A stretch of 64,000 nt of DNA from Annulohypoxylon bovei var. microspora (taxonomy: Eukaryota > Ascomycota > Sordariomycetes > Xylariales > Hypoxylaceae), in assembly GCA_022836615.1 (NCBI GenBank), contig MU405270.1, forward strand, positions 62,001 to 126,000, written 5' to 3'. Below the pieces are notes generated by a model, which saw nothing but the letters and a program-made list of their open reading frames with translations, did no database searches and was not told the origin of the DNA. Below are positions 1-11,328 of this stretch, piece by piece; the first letter of the stretch is position 1, and each line of letters opens with the position of its first letter. The position numbers and the translations under genes were made by a program.

Positions 1-276
1 ATTTGTGTCGCGTGACAGCATTTGCAATTTAGTGATGAGACGAAGCCCGCTTTGCGATCGAAGGGATTTCCGCGATTCTTCTTAAGCTATCGCAACCGAA
101 AAGGTACTACCGAAAACATTACGAAGAAGTTTTGAGATGCGAGTTAGAAACCGATATTCATCTGTTTATAGAAAAGAGTAAATATCGACTATAGGGGACC
201 TCAGACCCGCCCGCTCTTCCACCGTTTCGCCCGGTTCAACCATTGCGAACAAGGACGTATTCAGAAACTTTCGATC

Positions 277-1967
277 TTAGGCACCGCACCACGTTTGAAT
301 TCTTCTCCAAGTTCCTTGATCTGTTGCAGAGTTAGCGATGAACGATTGGATATCAGCGACGGGAGATCTCACCTCCTTAAACTTCTCCACGGCTTCATCA
401 ATAGCTATACATATCCAACTTTTCCTAGATCTCTGCCCTTCTGCAGATACACCCTTTTGGAGATCGTTCAACTTGTTCAGGATAAGCTGAAAGTTCAGGT
501 CCTGCTCATTGAACAGATTTTGGAGCTCCCTCATGGCCTTCAAGGCCGTCTGCATCTTTGGCAGCAAGTGGTGAAAGTGATTGACGAGAGCCCTTACGAG
601 CTCGAGTACCTTTACCAAGTCGGCCTTGTCATTATTGTCCTTGATTATCAGTGCAACCATTTCGTCATACTTTGCCTTTGCCTTGATGGCCTTGTCCGCC
701 TCGATGCCGGCACCGATGAAAAGCCATGCGACGAAGACCCCACCCACGCCTAGACCGATGGCTTTGTCTCTCGCAGTCTCCTATTTATAGGGTTAGAATA
801 TGTGAAAAATGCCTCCCCGGAAACTTCTCCAATGTGCTTTACGGTGGTGCGCTTACCCATTTGTCATTTTCCTGATCCCTGCTCTTGATTGACCCTTCGA
901 TATCTTTCTGCAGGCGGGTAATCTCGGCATCCATGACCTCGCTGTATGGCTCTTGGAGGTTCCCATCGGTCTTCATCTTTCGCTGCCCGGTCACCGGATC
1001 CTTGGGACCCGTGAGGAACTGCTCCTCGACTGCCCTAACGTGCTTTGTATCGCTGTCTGTTTGTGTGTAGAACTAGGACGAGGACAAGTTAATTGCAGTG
1101 GCAGGCGAAGCCGTGTAAAGGCTCTGCATGACTTGTAGATGAAATCTACTTACGGCTTGGAGTAACTCGACCATAGCCTTAGCATCCTGGGATTTTTCCT
1201 TTGCTGACATCTGAAGGGCTTCCACTGCTAACCTTGCACCCTCCATAGCATCCTTGAACGCTTGGTCTTTAGGCGTGGTTACATACTTTTCGTCCAGGAG
1301 GACCTGGAAGGCGTTATAGAGGCTTATATCGGACTTTTCCTTCATCAGGCCAATACAGTGGTCGGCATAGGCAATGGCTCCGTTGGCAGACGTCGCTAGA
1401 GCAAGATTTTAAGAGTCAATATCGTACCCATTGGTATCCAACGCGTGAGCAGAAGCACCTACTCAGCCTTCCCAGTCCCTTGCTGTTGAATTCTTGGCAA
1501 TGCTTAGCAACGTTGACAGTTGTATCGCGGAGTAGCTGTGACCGAGTCAGGGTATGCAAGGCAGGAAATATAGCCAGACGGAGCTCGGCGTTGAGGACAG
1601 GGGCTATTCACATTGTATGCCGATGCATCAATCTTATCGACCACGGCAAAAGTCGACCTTGTGAATTCTTTCTCAAAGCTATCCGTTGAATCGGTAAATT
1701 TGATACCTTCAACGACATACAGATACAGGTCTACTCATAGGTCAACGATTAGACCCATTAACATATCTTGGTCTGGTATGGCATGGGAATCCTACCATGG
1801 TACCCCTGCGTCTGAAGAATAAAGCGGTTGGTCTTGTCAGGGGCTTTGGTAATGACCGACCTGGGCGATGAGATGAGCACACGCTCTAGAGCTGTCTTCA
1901 ATTGGTTCTCGCCCTCGGTCTCCGGAACCCATTGGGCGTTATTCAGCGCGACAGCGGCGGCAGCCAT
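277..1967 (-). CDS. helical protein, candidate alpha-pore-forming toxin-like
   Basis: I do not recognise a named family. The gene runs on the minus strand from an ATG at 1967 to a stop at 277 through several exons separated by short introns. Coding segments are visible near 1758-1967, 1590-1700, 1440-1600, 1140-1345, 850-1060 and 277-760. The product is almost entirely amphipathic helix with a single strongly hydrophobic stretch (GGVFVAWLFIGAGIEA, near 700-750) followed by long Lys/Glu/Leu-rich helices. One hydrophobic head segment inside a long helical bundle is the organisation of ClyA/HBL/XaxA-type alpha-pore-forming toxins; that assignment is inference from architecture, not from a motif. 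It has no signal peptide. The next gene, divergently transcribed, is a MACPF protein, which supports a membrane-damage or defence role. It could instead be an ordinary coiled-coil membrane protein. Exact splice sites are not settled. Confidence 0.5.
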
Positions 1968-2572
1968 GGTGATAGGCAAAGGATTTCAAGGGAGGACTAA
2001 GATGTCTGGCTTAATAGTGGTTACCAAAGTTGTTGGGTTGTTTAACAAAATGGAACTGAAGTCGAATAAAAGAAGGAGGTTTATGGGGACTTTTATAAGG
2101 TAGGCAAGACACCTGCACATGCACAGCTACGCAACCTACTCAAGCGCTTCCGACGTGGTAATACTCTGTCTAAGGCTGCAAATGTTCTAGGCTGCCTATG
2201 TCTCAATTCAGCTCCCGAATTGCTGAAATGCGTCCAGGCATAAACAATGAGACTATTGGAACTACTAAATCATCAAAAGCAATGCTAAAGCCCCATAGAT
2301 GCAATCCATCGAGGTCTAGATTAGAAATGGAGAAAATCTCCCGCCAAGAGCTGCAAAGATCAGTTCCGCGCAGAGCTGAGCATCAGAATTGACAAAGACC
2401 ATTGCAAGCCACAGCTGCGGGCCAAGTGACTCTGTTGATATGACAGGTATTATATATTCAGTCAACTAGTGTCCCTAGTCAGTTGCGTTCCTGTCCTCTC
2501 TCACCACCGCATCATACGACTTTGTCAACTCAATATTGCATATCTCTTCCCTTACCTAACTAATACTTCATC
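1968..2572. promoter_or_regulatory. shared divergent intergenic region
   Basis: A stretch of 605 bp separates the start codons of two divergent genes and must contain both promoters. A TATA-like tract (tattatatatt, about 2449-2459) lies roughly 115 bp upstream of the plus-strand start. No further element was recognised. Confidence 0.4.
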
Positions 2573-5222
2573 ATGGCCATGTCAACTTGGTCCGAATTTC
2601 ACATTGCTATCCTCAGTAATGATAGCACTTTGTTCCCTTCCTTCTCAAGCAAACAGCTGTCTGAAGGCGATGCCGAGAAAATTTTGCTGGCCGATATCCG
2701 CAAATATGCGGCAGTGTAAGTCATCACATCCATAATCACTTTGCTTCATACAGGTTCGATGCTTACTTGTTTTGAACCGATACAGATCTAAAAAGCTGAA
2801 GTTTACGGCGGACAGCAAGACTATCCTTAATGATAACACTACCTTGTCGTATTACATGTCCTTGAGAGGGGGCGTGCGTACAACCATAGTTTGTCCTGAG
2901 AATACAAAGTCCGCATGACTGACACAAAAGCAGAAATCGCATGGCCTGAACAAGGAACAAGACAAGGAGAAGGCATCAAGTAGCACGGTGGCCAAAACAG
3001 CTGCCGACAAAACGGAGGCTGATAAGGATGTGGAGAAGCAGAGCGACGCATCTAACATTGACGCATCTGACATTGATGTGCAGCAAAAGCCCGTCATTAA
3101 CACGGTTCAAGTCGACTTGATCTTGAACAGCGCTGGTGGCAGTGGAGGCGATGGAAACAAGTCAAACGCATCAGTTGACCCGGCCAAGATCCAGGAAGGT
3201 ATCGATAAGATGATTGGGAACATGAATTCAGGCGGCGCAGTAAAACTGGGCGACCTGACGAAGCTTTCAGACAGCTTAGGAGCCCTCAAGACTGATTCAA
3301 TGAATTTTGCTGCCGCCGCCGGGTGAGTTATGCTCACATACTTCCGTCATGACATGTTGACTACGAATAGAGCAAAGACTGACCCGTCGCAGAACAGTCA
3401 CCTATCCCGAGCCGCTTGATCTAACAGAGTTGCAGTGGGATGCAGTTTTTAGAAACAACCGCGCTCTACATGGTTGGTTCTACAACGACAAAATGCTGGT
3501 CAAGGCTAGGAAGAGAGGTACGAGACTCGCTACAAGACGATCACCCCCCTTGACCCCTAATAGTGAACGTAGATATCTGACTTCCATCTAACATTAGCAT
3601 TTCAGCTCAAACCAAGCTTGGATGCTGAACTCAGTCGTCCTCAGCATTCAGCAGAGATCAAGACCGAGTCCTCACAGAATAAGACCAATAGTAGCGACGG
3701 GACTAAGGACACATCAATCCAGAAGACGGGTGAAAAGGAAAAGACATCTACTCCAGGGGTATGCTTCAATCCTCACTCAGTATCACATTACTACCCGAAA
3801 ACATGTAACTGACTTGTACCCAGGTCGGCCCCCTACCTTCTATTCCACCATTCTATGTATGGGATGATGCCTCTGTTGAAGTCACCGAGATGACTAGCGC
3901 GCTGGAGAAGACAATGGCAAACCAGGGCTTCAGCTCTACGGCAGTCAAGGCTGCTGGGTAAGTGGCACGATCTTAATTGTCAAGGAGAAAGTTGAAGCCG
4001 AGTCTGATACATAATACCAGAGGCGGCGGAGAAATGGGAGCTCAAGCCACTGCCTCGCTCGCTGTTGAGACCGAACATTCAACCGCAGACAAGGAATTGA
4101 AAACTGAACAGGTTAATTCTGTTCATGTGGCATACAAAGTAAGAGGACACTATGGCACTCTCCCTATGACAAGAAGCTAGATATGCTTTTGTGAGGTGTC
4201 CTGGCTGACCTTCTCGCCCCCAAGTTTCCTAGGGCTGCCGTCGACGTTGACGCTTACTGCTTGCAACTGACGGAAGAGTGCAAGCGACAAGCATTAGCAT
4301 GTCGCGACAGGCACGACGTAGACAGGTGGCAGCGGGAATATGGTAGGCCATCTCATATCGTTCTTTTAAGTCTCGCGCCCCGTGCGCTGACACATTTCCT
4401 AGGCAGCATCTTTGCTACCCAGTTTACGCTCGGTGGGGAACTTACCAGCTCACGCCTCTTCCACGGCAGTGACGCCGCAGAGCTGTCGGCCTTCAAAGAC
4501 AGCGTCAAGCTTGCCGCGGGCTTGAGCATCTCCACTCCTTACGTCTCTGCCGGCGCCAGTGTCGGCTCTTACAATTCTAACGAGAAAACCGAGGGGGAGA
4601 AAAGTGCGCAGCAAAGCATGCGACTGGCCTGGCAGGCTCGAGGAGGAGATACTCTCCTCTGTTCCAAGTATGTTACGACTCTACGCCAATGCCTTTATTG
4701 ATCCGAATATGCCATATACTAACTTTTATGTCTCACTAGCCCCCCCTTATGGACGAGTACCGTGAAGAACTACCGTCTTTGGCGCATCATGGATGTAAGT
4801 CTTTGTGATTCTATGCCATCTTGCCTCCAGTGTGTCACGAGTTAGCCTAACCTCGGCCACAGCAACAGGGAATAGTCAAGATGATTGACCTAGTCAAGAC
4901 TATACACCCCAAGGCAGGCAGCTTTCTAGAGAACCCCGAGACGGCCTCCAAGAGAGAATCGAGTCCCGACGGGGGCATTGAGAACGTGTGGGCCCTACTG
5001 AACACTGCGTTGAAAAATCCTCGAAAGCACCCCGCAGCGGATAAAATCAAGGAATTGTTCGAGAGCAAGAGCTTCAGCTTGGACGAGTTTAACGCGTCGC
5101 TCAAGCAGGATGAAGGAGAATTGACGCTGAGAAAAGGGATCAGCTGGCCAAATTTGAGCCTAGAGCAGCAGATTCATGTTGGTCTGTTGTGCTATAACAA
5201 GAACCTGATTTCGCTGGATTAG
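2573..5222 (+). CDS. MACPF (membrane attack complex/perforin) domain protein
   Basis: This multi-exon gene starts at ATG 2573 and stops at 5222. Coding segments are near 2573-2718, 2787-2873, 2933-3323, 3393-3519, 3606-3760, 3824-3958, 4019-4138, 4225-4340, 4403-4668, 4740-4794 and 4862-5222. The N-terminal part is polar with a low-complexity Lys/Asp/Ala/Ser linker. The C-terminal half carries the MACPF signature: an aromatic-Gly start with Gly-Gly (YGSIFATQFTLGG, about 4336-4435), a glycine/serine-rich membrane-hairpin region (about 4520-4600), and the late W..A.GGD...C...W pattern (about 4628-4760) typical of fungal MACPF proteins. MACPF proteins oligomerise and insert beta-hairpins into membranes. 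No signal peptide is visible, as in many fungal members. The divergent neighbour is a helical, possibly pore-forming protein, so the two may be co-regulated. The domain call is fairly sure; target and role are unknown. Confidence 0.75.
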
Positions 5223-5569
5223 GGCGGGTACTCACATCAACCTAGCTCAAGAGCGAGAAAAAGATTAATCAATGTGTTTGTGTTTCTTATACTATATACT
5301 TAATCAAAGGTTCCTGACATGACCGGTGTTGAAGATCAGATAAAGGGGTCAATTAGGTAAGCACACCAGGTTACGTAATCGCCCAGCTCGGATTTCTGGT
5401 CCATGCGCGGAAATAAGCGGAGATATCGCCGTTAAGACGGTTTAATGTCGGAGGTAACAGGATTACCCTGATAGAAAACATTTGATAAGAGATTTATTTT
5501 GACGGACAATTCTGAAAATCAGTCAGCTATAAGATATTACTATAGTCCGATATAAATCTAGGCTACTAC
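5223..5569. other. intergenic, nothing recognised
   Basis: This gap lies between two convergent genes and should hold their 3' ends. No ORF, RNA gene or repeat was recognised. Confidence 0.6.
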
Positions 5570-7339
5570 CTAGACTATTGGTTCCCCGTCTACAAGCGGA
5601 AGAGGCACTGTACTAGGCACCGTCATTAGCGTCCAGCCCTCCTCGTTTATTGATATACTGTCGTTCTTCTCCTTGGCGTATCGGTGATAAGCCGCGACAC
5701 CGTTTTCGCTTGCGGCAATGCCGGAATACGAAAGCCATACCTCGCCATCCATAGTGTCTACACCCTGAGTACCCTCCACGATTGTCCGGTTCCAGTGGTA
5801 ATTCGACGTGACGTTCTGCCTAGTGCTAAGGCTCTCCGAACCGACGGATACCCCGGTTAAAAATGATAGCGTAGAAACACCATTAGTCAGCTTGCTCCGG
5901 TCGACCATGCAGAAGACGGACCCGGGGTTTGTGGTTGCTCCGGAGGAGGCTACGTCGTATGCGCTAAAGAGGTTCAGGGGATAAGTGTATTGCGAAATAA
6001 CTTTTGAAGTCGAGTCCGAGTAACTACCCGATGTAACCATGGCAAGCGACTGATTGAAAGCCAAATCGGTCATGTTCTGTATATTGGAAAAGGAGAGACT
6101 CTGCGTCCACGCTATTTCGCGGGTATTAATCCCTTTTATGATTGTCGATGAAATCGTCAAGTTTCGGCTTGCTGTCAACGCGAAATAAAACGAGGCATTC
6201 GTAGTCGTGCCATTTTCGGAAACCAAAGTACCAACGACCGGACGAAAGTCGAAAGATGGTGCCGTCACCTCGCTACGGAAGTTATCGCTTGTCGTTTGCT
6301 CTATCGTATCATCAATCCAGACGAAGACGGACCCCGAAACCCACCAATTCTCACCTACGGGACCTATGCCGTCTTCGGTAGATGTATCAAAACCCACAAC
6401 ACGTAGTTGAAACGTGTGCGATTGGCCGTCGGTCAGTAAACCAAGCCAAGGGGTGATGTCAACCTCAAACGATGGTAGCTCAAAGGCATCGATGCCGACA
6501 ATGGGCCGCCACGCACCCGGGTCCACCCCACCGGTGAAAAGAATAGGGAAGGGCCAAGACACGCCCGCAAGCTGGCCGTCGACCAGTACCTGCACCTCGC
6601 GGAACGGGCTGTATCCGTACAGCCAGCCATCGTTACTGGGAAACGTGTGGGCGTACTCCGTCGGCACGTTGGTAAACCAAAACTCCTCTTCGCCGTTCCC
6701 GGAAGCCGTGACCGAAACCACCGCGTTCTTGACGTTCCTCGGCAGGGTTAGGTTGACTGAACCACTATCGCCGGGGAGCGAGAATAGCGAGGTCGTGTTT
6801 TCCGAAGACGAGGACGTCGAGATAGGATATATCTGTTCTGCCGGGTGAAAGCCTGCGGTATACCGGTCGTCGTAGAATAGTGCCTCTACGGTGACGTTGA
6901 AATAGCCAGTGTACCGGTCCCCGTCAATCAGATTCCCCAGGTCCAAGATGATCTTTTGGCTCTGCGTCAAAAGCGTGTGCCATATGGTCATGTCCTTCTG
7001 GAACGACCAGTGGATACCCGACTGGGTCGGCATCGCGGTGGACGTCCTCCACACTTCAATATCACCAAGCCATAGTGTTGCAAGCCTGTCAAACTGCCGT
7101 CCGCTTGACACAACGCTCAGATTGAAGATAGCAGTGGTGAAAGTGCAGCCCTCAGGCGGCGAGTAGGCTCCAACATATGGGGCATCGTAACTATTACCGA
7201 AGTCGTGTTCAAATAGCACTTGACGGCATGCTGGCTTGTCAAGAGTCGACCGAGGAGGCGGCGCGGCCTGGAAGACTTCAAGTATACTCTGTGAAAGATG
7301 GCAGCATGCCAGAATCAGTGCCACATGAAGGGCGCGCAT
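5570..7339 (-). CDS. secreted peptide-N4-(N-acetyl-beta-glucosaminyl)asparagine amidase A
   Basis: A single uninterrupted ORF of 589 residues begins with a hydrophobic signal peptide (MRALHVALILACCHLSQS). The N-terminal domain matches the PNGase A family: a Cys..VLFEHDFGNSYDAPYVG-type opening, YSPPEGCTF, LWLGDIEVWRTSTAMPT, and a TGYFNVTVEALFY strand near residue 160. PNGase A enzymes remove N-glycans from glycopeptides, converting the Asn to Asp. The signal peptide and many N-x-S/T sites point to action in the secretory pathway or outside the cell. The length is usual for fungal members and no lesion is seen. The ATG at 7337-7339 is chosen because it directly precedes the signal peptide. The family call rests on recognised sequence pattern; substrate preference is unknown. 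Confidence 0.85.
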   Translation of the reverse strand: MRALHVALILACCHLSQSILEVFQAAPPPRSTLDKPACRQVLFEHDFGNSYDAPYVGAYSPPEGCTFTTAIFNLSVVSSGRQFDRLATLWLGDIEVWRTSTAMPTQSGIHWSFQKDMTIWHTLLTQSQKIILDLGNLIDGDRYTGYFNVTVEALFYDDRYTAGFHPAEQIYPISTSSSSENTTSLFSLPGDSGSVNLTLPRNVKNAVVSVTASGNGEEEFWFTNVPTEYAHTFPSNDGWLYGYSPFREVQVLVDGQLAGVSWPFPILFTGGVDPGAWRPIVGIDAFELPSFEVDITPWLGLLTDGQSHTFQLRVVGFDTSTEDGIGPVGENWWVSGSVFVWIDDTIEQTTSDNFRSEVTAPSFDFRPVVGTLVSENGTTTNASFYFALTASRNLTISSTIIKGINTREIAWTQSLSFSNIQNMTDLAFNQSLAMVTSGSYSDSTSKVISQYTYPLNLFSAYDVASSGATTNPGSVFCMVDRSKLTNGVSTLSFLTGVSVGSESLSTRQNVTSNYHWNRTIVEGTQGVDTMDGEVWLSYSGIAASENGVAAYHRYAKEKNDSISINEEGWTLMTVPSTVPLPLVDGEPIV

Positions 7340-7838
7340 ATTGGCTCTTACCCCTAGTCAGCAACTCAGAACCGCAGGTGCACAGTTGAAGCGGACGTCA
7401 GTCATGAGCATATCTAGGTTCTATCTCAGGATAGATACGATAGTAACGTTTAATAATTAACTCCAAACAGGAATGTAACATCGAATGTGGAGTACCGCCA
7501 GCATCGTAGGGAATAAGGTAGGTAGGTACCTTAGATAGAACGCCTGTTGCTTTTATCCTTACCTTAGGTTAAACTAGGGCATAGATAACAAGCAATAGTT
7601 AATTTTGACTTCATGCAATTGTTAATATGAACACTGACTTATATCATGACATAGGTAATTACCACTAATTTGAAGCGATGTACATTGTGTCACTCTAACA
7701 TCTACAATTAACTATATCCAGATTTGAATTGTCCTAGGTTAGGTACCTATTTTTCAATCCTGAATCCAGTTCTCTTAAGCTCGCTTCATATATCAGCTAA
7801 TACATGAGCTCATTGTTAGGAGCTTCCCGGCGTAGCGT
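7340..7838. other. AT-rich intergenic with TAGGTA motif
   Basis: No gene is seen. It contains a copy of the dispersed TAGGTAGGTACCTTA motif near 7516-7533 and further TAGGTTAGGTACCTA-like sequence near 7735-7750. Confidence 0.5.
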
Positions 7839-8162
7839 TTATGTGGGTAAAGTCTCATATCTCGGTGGTGCGTCTCGACTAGAAAGCTCTATACCGGAGT
7901 GAGTCGTTCTTTCATGTCGCCTCCTATTACGCCGCTTATATAGCCCAAACGCTAGACCTATAGCAAAAATGAAAACTAGAACCATCATAATAATCCCGAC
8001 GATCCACCCAGTTGTGATCGCTGTGGCTGTATGGTTGATGGTATCTGAGTCGCTTTGATAGTCACCTGGGATATCATGACCGGTCGTAAACGGATATGAG
8101 TCTCCTGGAGGAAGAATGATCACCAAAGGCGTCGTGGGAGAGGGTTCGGCTGGTGAGAGCAT
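7839..8162 (-). CDS. small single-pass membrane protein with PPxY tail
   Basis: The longer ORF is read from its internal ATG at 8162 (MLSPAEPSP...), giving 107 residues, because the upstream part has no membrane-protein character. A Pro/Thr/Ser-rich N-terminal region is followed by one transmembrane helix (GWIVGIIMMVLVFIFAIGLAFGLY), then a basic stop-transfer cluster (KRRNRRRHER) and a short tail containing PPRY. The positive-inside rule places the tail in the cytosol. PPxY motifs bind WW domains of Rsp5/NEDD4 ubiquitin ligases, so an adaptor role is possible. No family was recognised. A role beyond membrane anchoring is inference. Confidence 0.55.
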   Translation of the reverse strand: MLSPAEPSPTTPLVIILPPGDSYPFTTGHDIPGDYQSDSDTINHTATAITTGWIVGIIMMVLVFIFAIGLAFGLYKRRNRRRHERTTHSGIELSSRDAPPRYETLPT

Positions 8163-9335
8163 GATGTAGATACGTAGGTGAAGATCTATCAATAACTTTA
8201 GAGATGGTTTAACACGCGCGGGCGGTCTAAAACAGTGAGTTAAGTAATTTACTAAGGCCAAAAGTTGTGACAAGTAGGAGGGCTTCTATGGTATTATAAG
8301 ACTTGGTCGAAACTGCTTGTGGAGAGATATACGTAGTAAATGACACGAACTTTGACACGAATTTACACACTCAACATAGCGCACTTTCAGGTGTCATCAA
8401 AAACGTGCCATCAAATATTCAGCAAGCTGTACGCCACATTTAATTGATGAATCGTCAACCCACGTGTCCTCACCTATCATTCAGAGGTAATGTTAGACAA
8501 AATGCCTAGGTAGGCAGGTAAGAACTCATGGCACGACTGTATATCACACGTAAAGATCGTGGCGGAATTTTGTGTAATTCTAACCTTCTGTCTGAAACCA
8601 AACTGTGTACCAGTGTCACGACGTAAATAATTCCGTGTCAACTTTGGTTCAAAGTTGAATTTAATAAATAGGAGGTCAATACTAGGTAGGTTAGATATAC
8701 CCACCTAGATTTTTTTCAATTTGTAAAGATGGGATATTATGCAATATGCTTACTATTTGGCTACACGTGTGTATCGAAGTGTTTACCTATAACCTACTGT
8801 AGGCTAGGCAGGTATGGTAGAAACCGACGAAAGCGTTTGCTCCTGTCATCATTTACTACGGCTAAGATCCTGCCACTTCCCCTCGTCTTATACACTCGTC
8901 TTATATTGTCTTGTAGGTAATACATAACTAATGATCTTCGAGGTATATAGTTCCTAAGTACTATGGTACCTAGGTATTTAGAATCCTAGCCACCGTCACG
9001 TATCATATAGCATCTACCCCTGCGGGACTTCGGTAGCTCATGTAAACAGCCTTCTCCGATCCCGTGTAGACTAGGTTTTAACAAGGAATACCCAAGTCTA
9101 AATATTTCCGCATCGATTTCCCTAAGCGGCAAACGGATGATTATTAATTAGGTATATAAAATGTGCGACGATGGGTAGAAGATTTAACCTTCTACACTCA
9201 GGACCAGACACCTAGAATACACCACAAGTCACTTTGAACTCCTAGAAAATCTAAGCATCTCTTCCAAAACAATTGCATCAAGCCCTCTATCTGTTCTGTT
9301 TACTTCGACTTGATTATTTGCCGATATCTTATAAC
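8163..9335. other. AT-rich intergenic, nothing recognised
   Basis: About 1.2 kb of AT-rich DNA with several AGGTAGG/CCTAGG motif copies (near 8505-8520, 8940-8990). Short ORFs here lack coding character. Confidence 0.5.
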
Positions 9336-10032
9336 ATGGGAATTCACAAGGGCCGAATCACTTTACAAGTCGGCGAGCGCCGATTTACGACGTATCGCAA
9401 CACTCTCATCAAGAAGAGCATATATTTCGCAGCACGGCTCGGTCACAGGAGGACCGGGTACATTGCGAATGATGTTGACATCGACAGAGACGGCTCGTAC
9501 TTTATTGACGCCGACCCAGCTATCTTTGAACATATCCTCAACCACATGCGCAGCGGCGATTACCCCCTATTCTTCGACGCCGGCACCCTAACTATTGATT
9601 ATGCGAAGTACATCTCTCTTTTGGGTCAGGCCCAACACTTCGGTCTACGGGATCTAAAGACTTGGATTGAAAAAGAGATGTATTTGGATGTTGTTCGTCT
9701 TAGGAAACGCCAACGTATTATTACAGACGACTTTGCTACCGGCGAATGGATGGACGGTTCTAACGCATCAATAAATACCAAAACAAATACCTTTCCCTCA
9801 TGGAATGCTATGAAGGTATATATCTGCCCGCTAGGCATCGATGAGCACAATGGAATCCGGGATCTATGTGACTCTGATTGTGAAGAGAAGCGACGAGCGA
9901 CGACAACAGGGTGGCGAAGTAAGATTTGAAGAGAAGATGATCCTAAGCTCTCTTATCACCGACACCACGATCGATATCAACTTGGTCCCTTGTTTAGGTT
10001 ATTTACTGGATGAGGACGATATGAGTTCGTGA
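9336..10032 (+). pseudogene. BTB/POZ (T1-type) domain protein, frameshifted near C-terminus
   Basis: From ATG 9336 the frame encodes a fungal BTB/POZ protein: an N-terminal LQVGERRFTTYRNTL opening, the conserved IDRDGSYFIDADP and FEHILNHMRSGDYP segments, and a C-terminal CPLGIDEHNGIRDLC block seen in fungal KCTD-like proteins. The frame stops at 9927-9929 after 197 residues. The next frame, entered near 9900-9915, carries on a plausible continuation (GGEVRFEEKMILSSLITD... to a stop at 10030-10032), so a one-base gain or two-base loss appears to have truncated the gene. No GT-AG intron fits. BTB proteins serve as oligomerisation or Cullin-3 adaptor domains. The BTB domain itself is intact, so a shortened protein could still be made. 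A sequencing error is the alternative. Confidence 0.6.
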
Positions 10033-10402
10033 GGAGCTACTGATATAACTGAGGAATATGTTAGTTAGGGCCAAGAACTGTTGTTATTAGTTATGTTGCG
10101 ACATCAAGGATATTTGTACAATACAACGATAGAGATCTCCTGTTAACTTCAATAGCAAAAGGAGAGCTTGTTTGCACTGTATCACACTGTAGTCACCATC
10201 TAAATAAGCGAGATATGGCGTACCTGACACGTGCTTGGCGCCCTTGGATTGATTGATTGATTCTATGATTGATTCGTACTTCACCAATTTCATAACCCTT
10301 CCAAAACATAACTCAGAGTGTGATTGTCTGTAAATTGATGGTTCGCGTCCTGATTGATCCCTAATCGATCATCATCAAACATTTGCTATACGTATTAAAA
10401 AG
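10033..10402. other. intergenic with short TGAT repeat
   Basis: No gene is seen. A TGATTGATTGATTCTATGATTGATTC tract lies near 10250-10275. Confidence 0.5.
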
Positions 10403-10903
10403 ATGGCTAGGTCAGATGAAGCGGAAGCTTTCTTTCACGCGGTGTACGCCGCCGTACAGGAGATTCCTTACGGCAAGGTTACGAATTACGGACATATTGC
10501 GAAGTTGATTGGAACTCGTAAGTCTATCAATGAACGGGATTTTATTGAATGAGATCCTAATAATTGAGTCCTCAGCTGAGCGGCCACGCCAGGTCGGGAT
10601 TTGCCTTAAACACCTTTCACAAGATGCGGACTCACGCTTCAATCATGACAACGTCCCCTGGCAGAGGGTTATTAATGCTAAGGGGATAATATCACCTAGG
10701 TATGTTCTTCAAGGTAGGATGCTCAGATCAAAATGCTGATCAGCAACTATAGATCGCAACCTTCTGGTGCTCAAAATCAAGCAGCCGCACTACGGACTGA
10801 AGGTGTCACGGTAGCTACTGATGCACTTGGGGAGCTCATGGTAGATTTCTCTAAACATGGCTGGTTCCCGGAAGAACTGCCTTCCGAGGTGGAAGGCGAG
10901 TAG
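10403..10903 (+). CDS. atl1: alkyltransferase-like protein (ATL), DNA-damage sensor
   Basis: Three exons (10403-10517, 10576-10699, 10753-10903) join to exactly 130 codons (129 aa). The product is the helix-turn-helix domain of O6-alkylguanine-DNA alkyltransferases: FFHAVYAAVQEIPYGKVTNYGHIA, then a PRQVG recognition-helix region and VPWQRVI at residues 65-71. In true alkyltransferases the equivalent motif is PCHR with the acceptor Cys. Here Trp replaces Cys (W67), the hallmark of ATL proteins such as fission yeast Atl1. ATL proteins bind and flip O6-alkylguanine without repairing it and pass the lesion to nucleotide excision repair. Length and exon phases are right and the gene looks intact. 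The next gene is convergent. Confidence 0.88.
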
Positions 10904-11328
10904 CCATGTAAACAAATTGTTAGACAAGAAAGCAAGAGATCAAGACAGGCCCTGCATCCGTTGTTCAGTGGTGCGCTCTGCTTTCCAGTATGAGCTTCAT
11001 GTCATGTCACAGGGATATTACTGAAATATCAACAAGTAGTTGATGTTCAATTGTAACAAAGAATGTCTGTGTCGTGGGATCATAAATGCGTGTCGTGTTC
11101 TTGAAAACATGTCTAATGCGAAGGCACCAAAATTAGCAGGTACTCGCAAAGAGGCGGCAGGTAGTAGGAGTAGAAATGAATATCAGATAGCGGTTGGACA
11201 TAAGTGATTCTACATGTAATTCAGAACAGGTCTGTGAATTATGTGCTTTCATCATGAAAAAGAGGAGAATAGAGATATGATCATGAACGTACCGTAGCCA
11301 TGGGCTCTCAAGTAGATCCTATCCCCTC
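10904..11328. other. intergenic between convergent genes
   Basis: No ORF, RNA gene or repeat was recognised. It should hold the 3' ends of both flanking genes. Confidence 0.5.

Noticed and set aside
295..753. 152-aa plus-strand ORF
   Set aside because: It is antisense to the helical gene, which has far better composition and splice structure.
6414..6848. 144-aa plus-strand ORF
   Set aside because: Shadow of the PNGase A coding frame.
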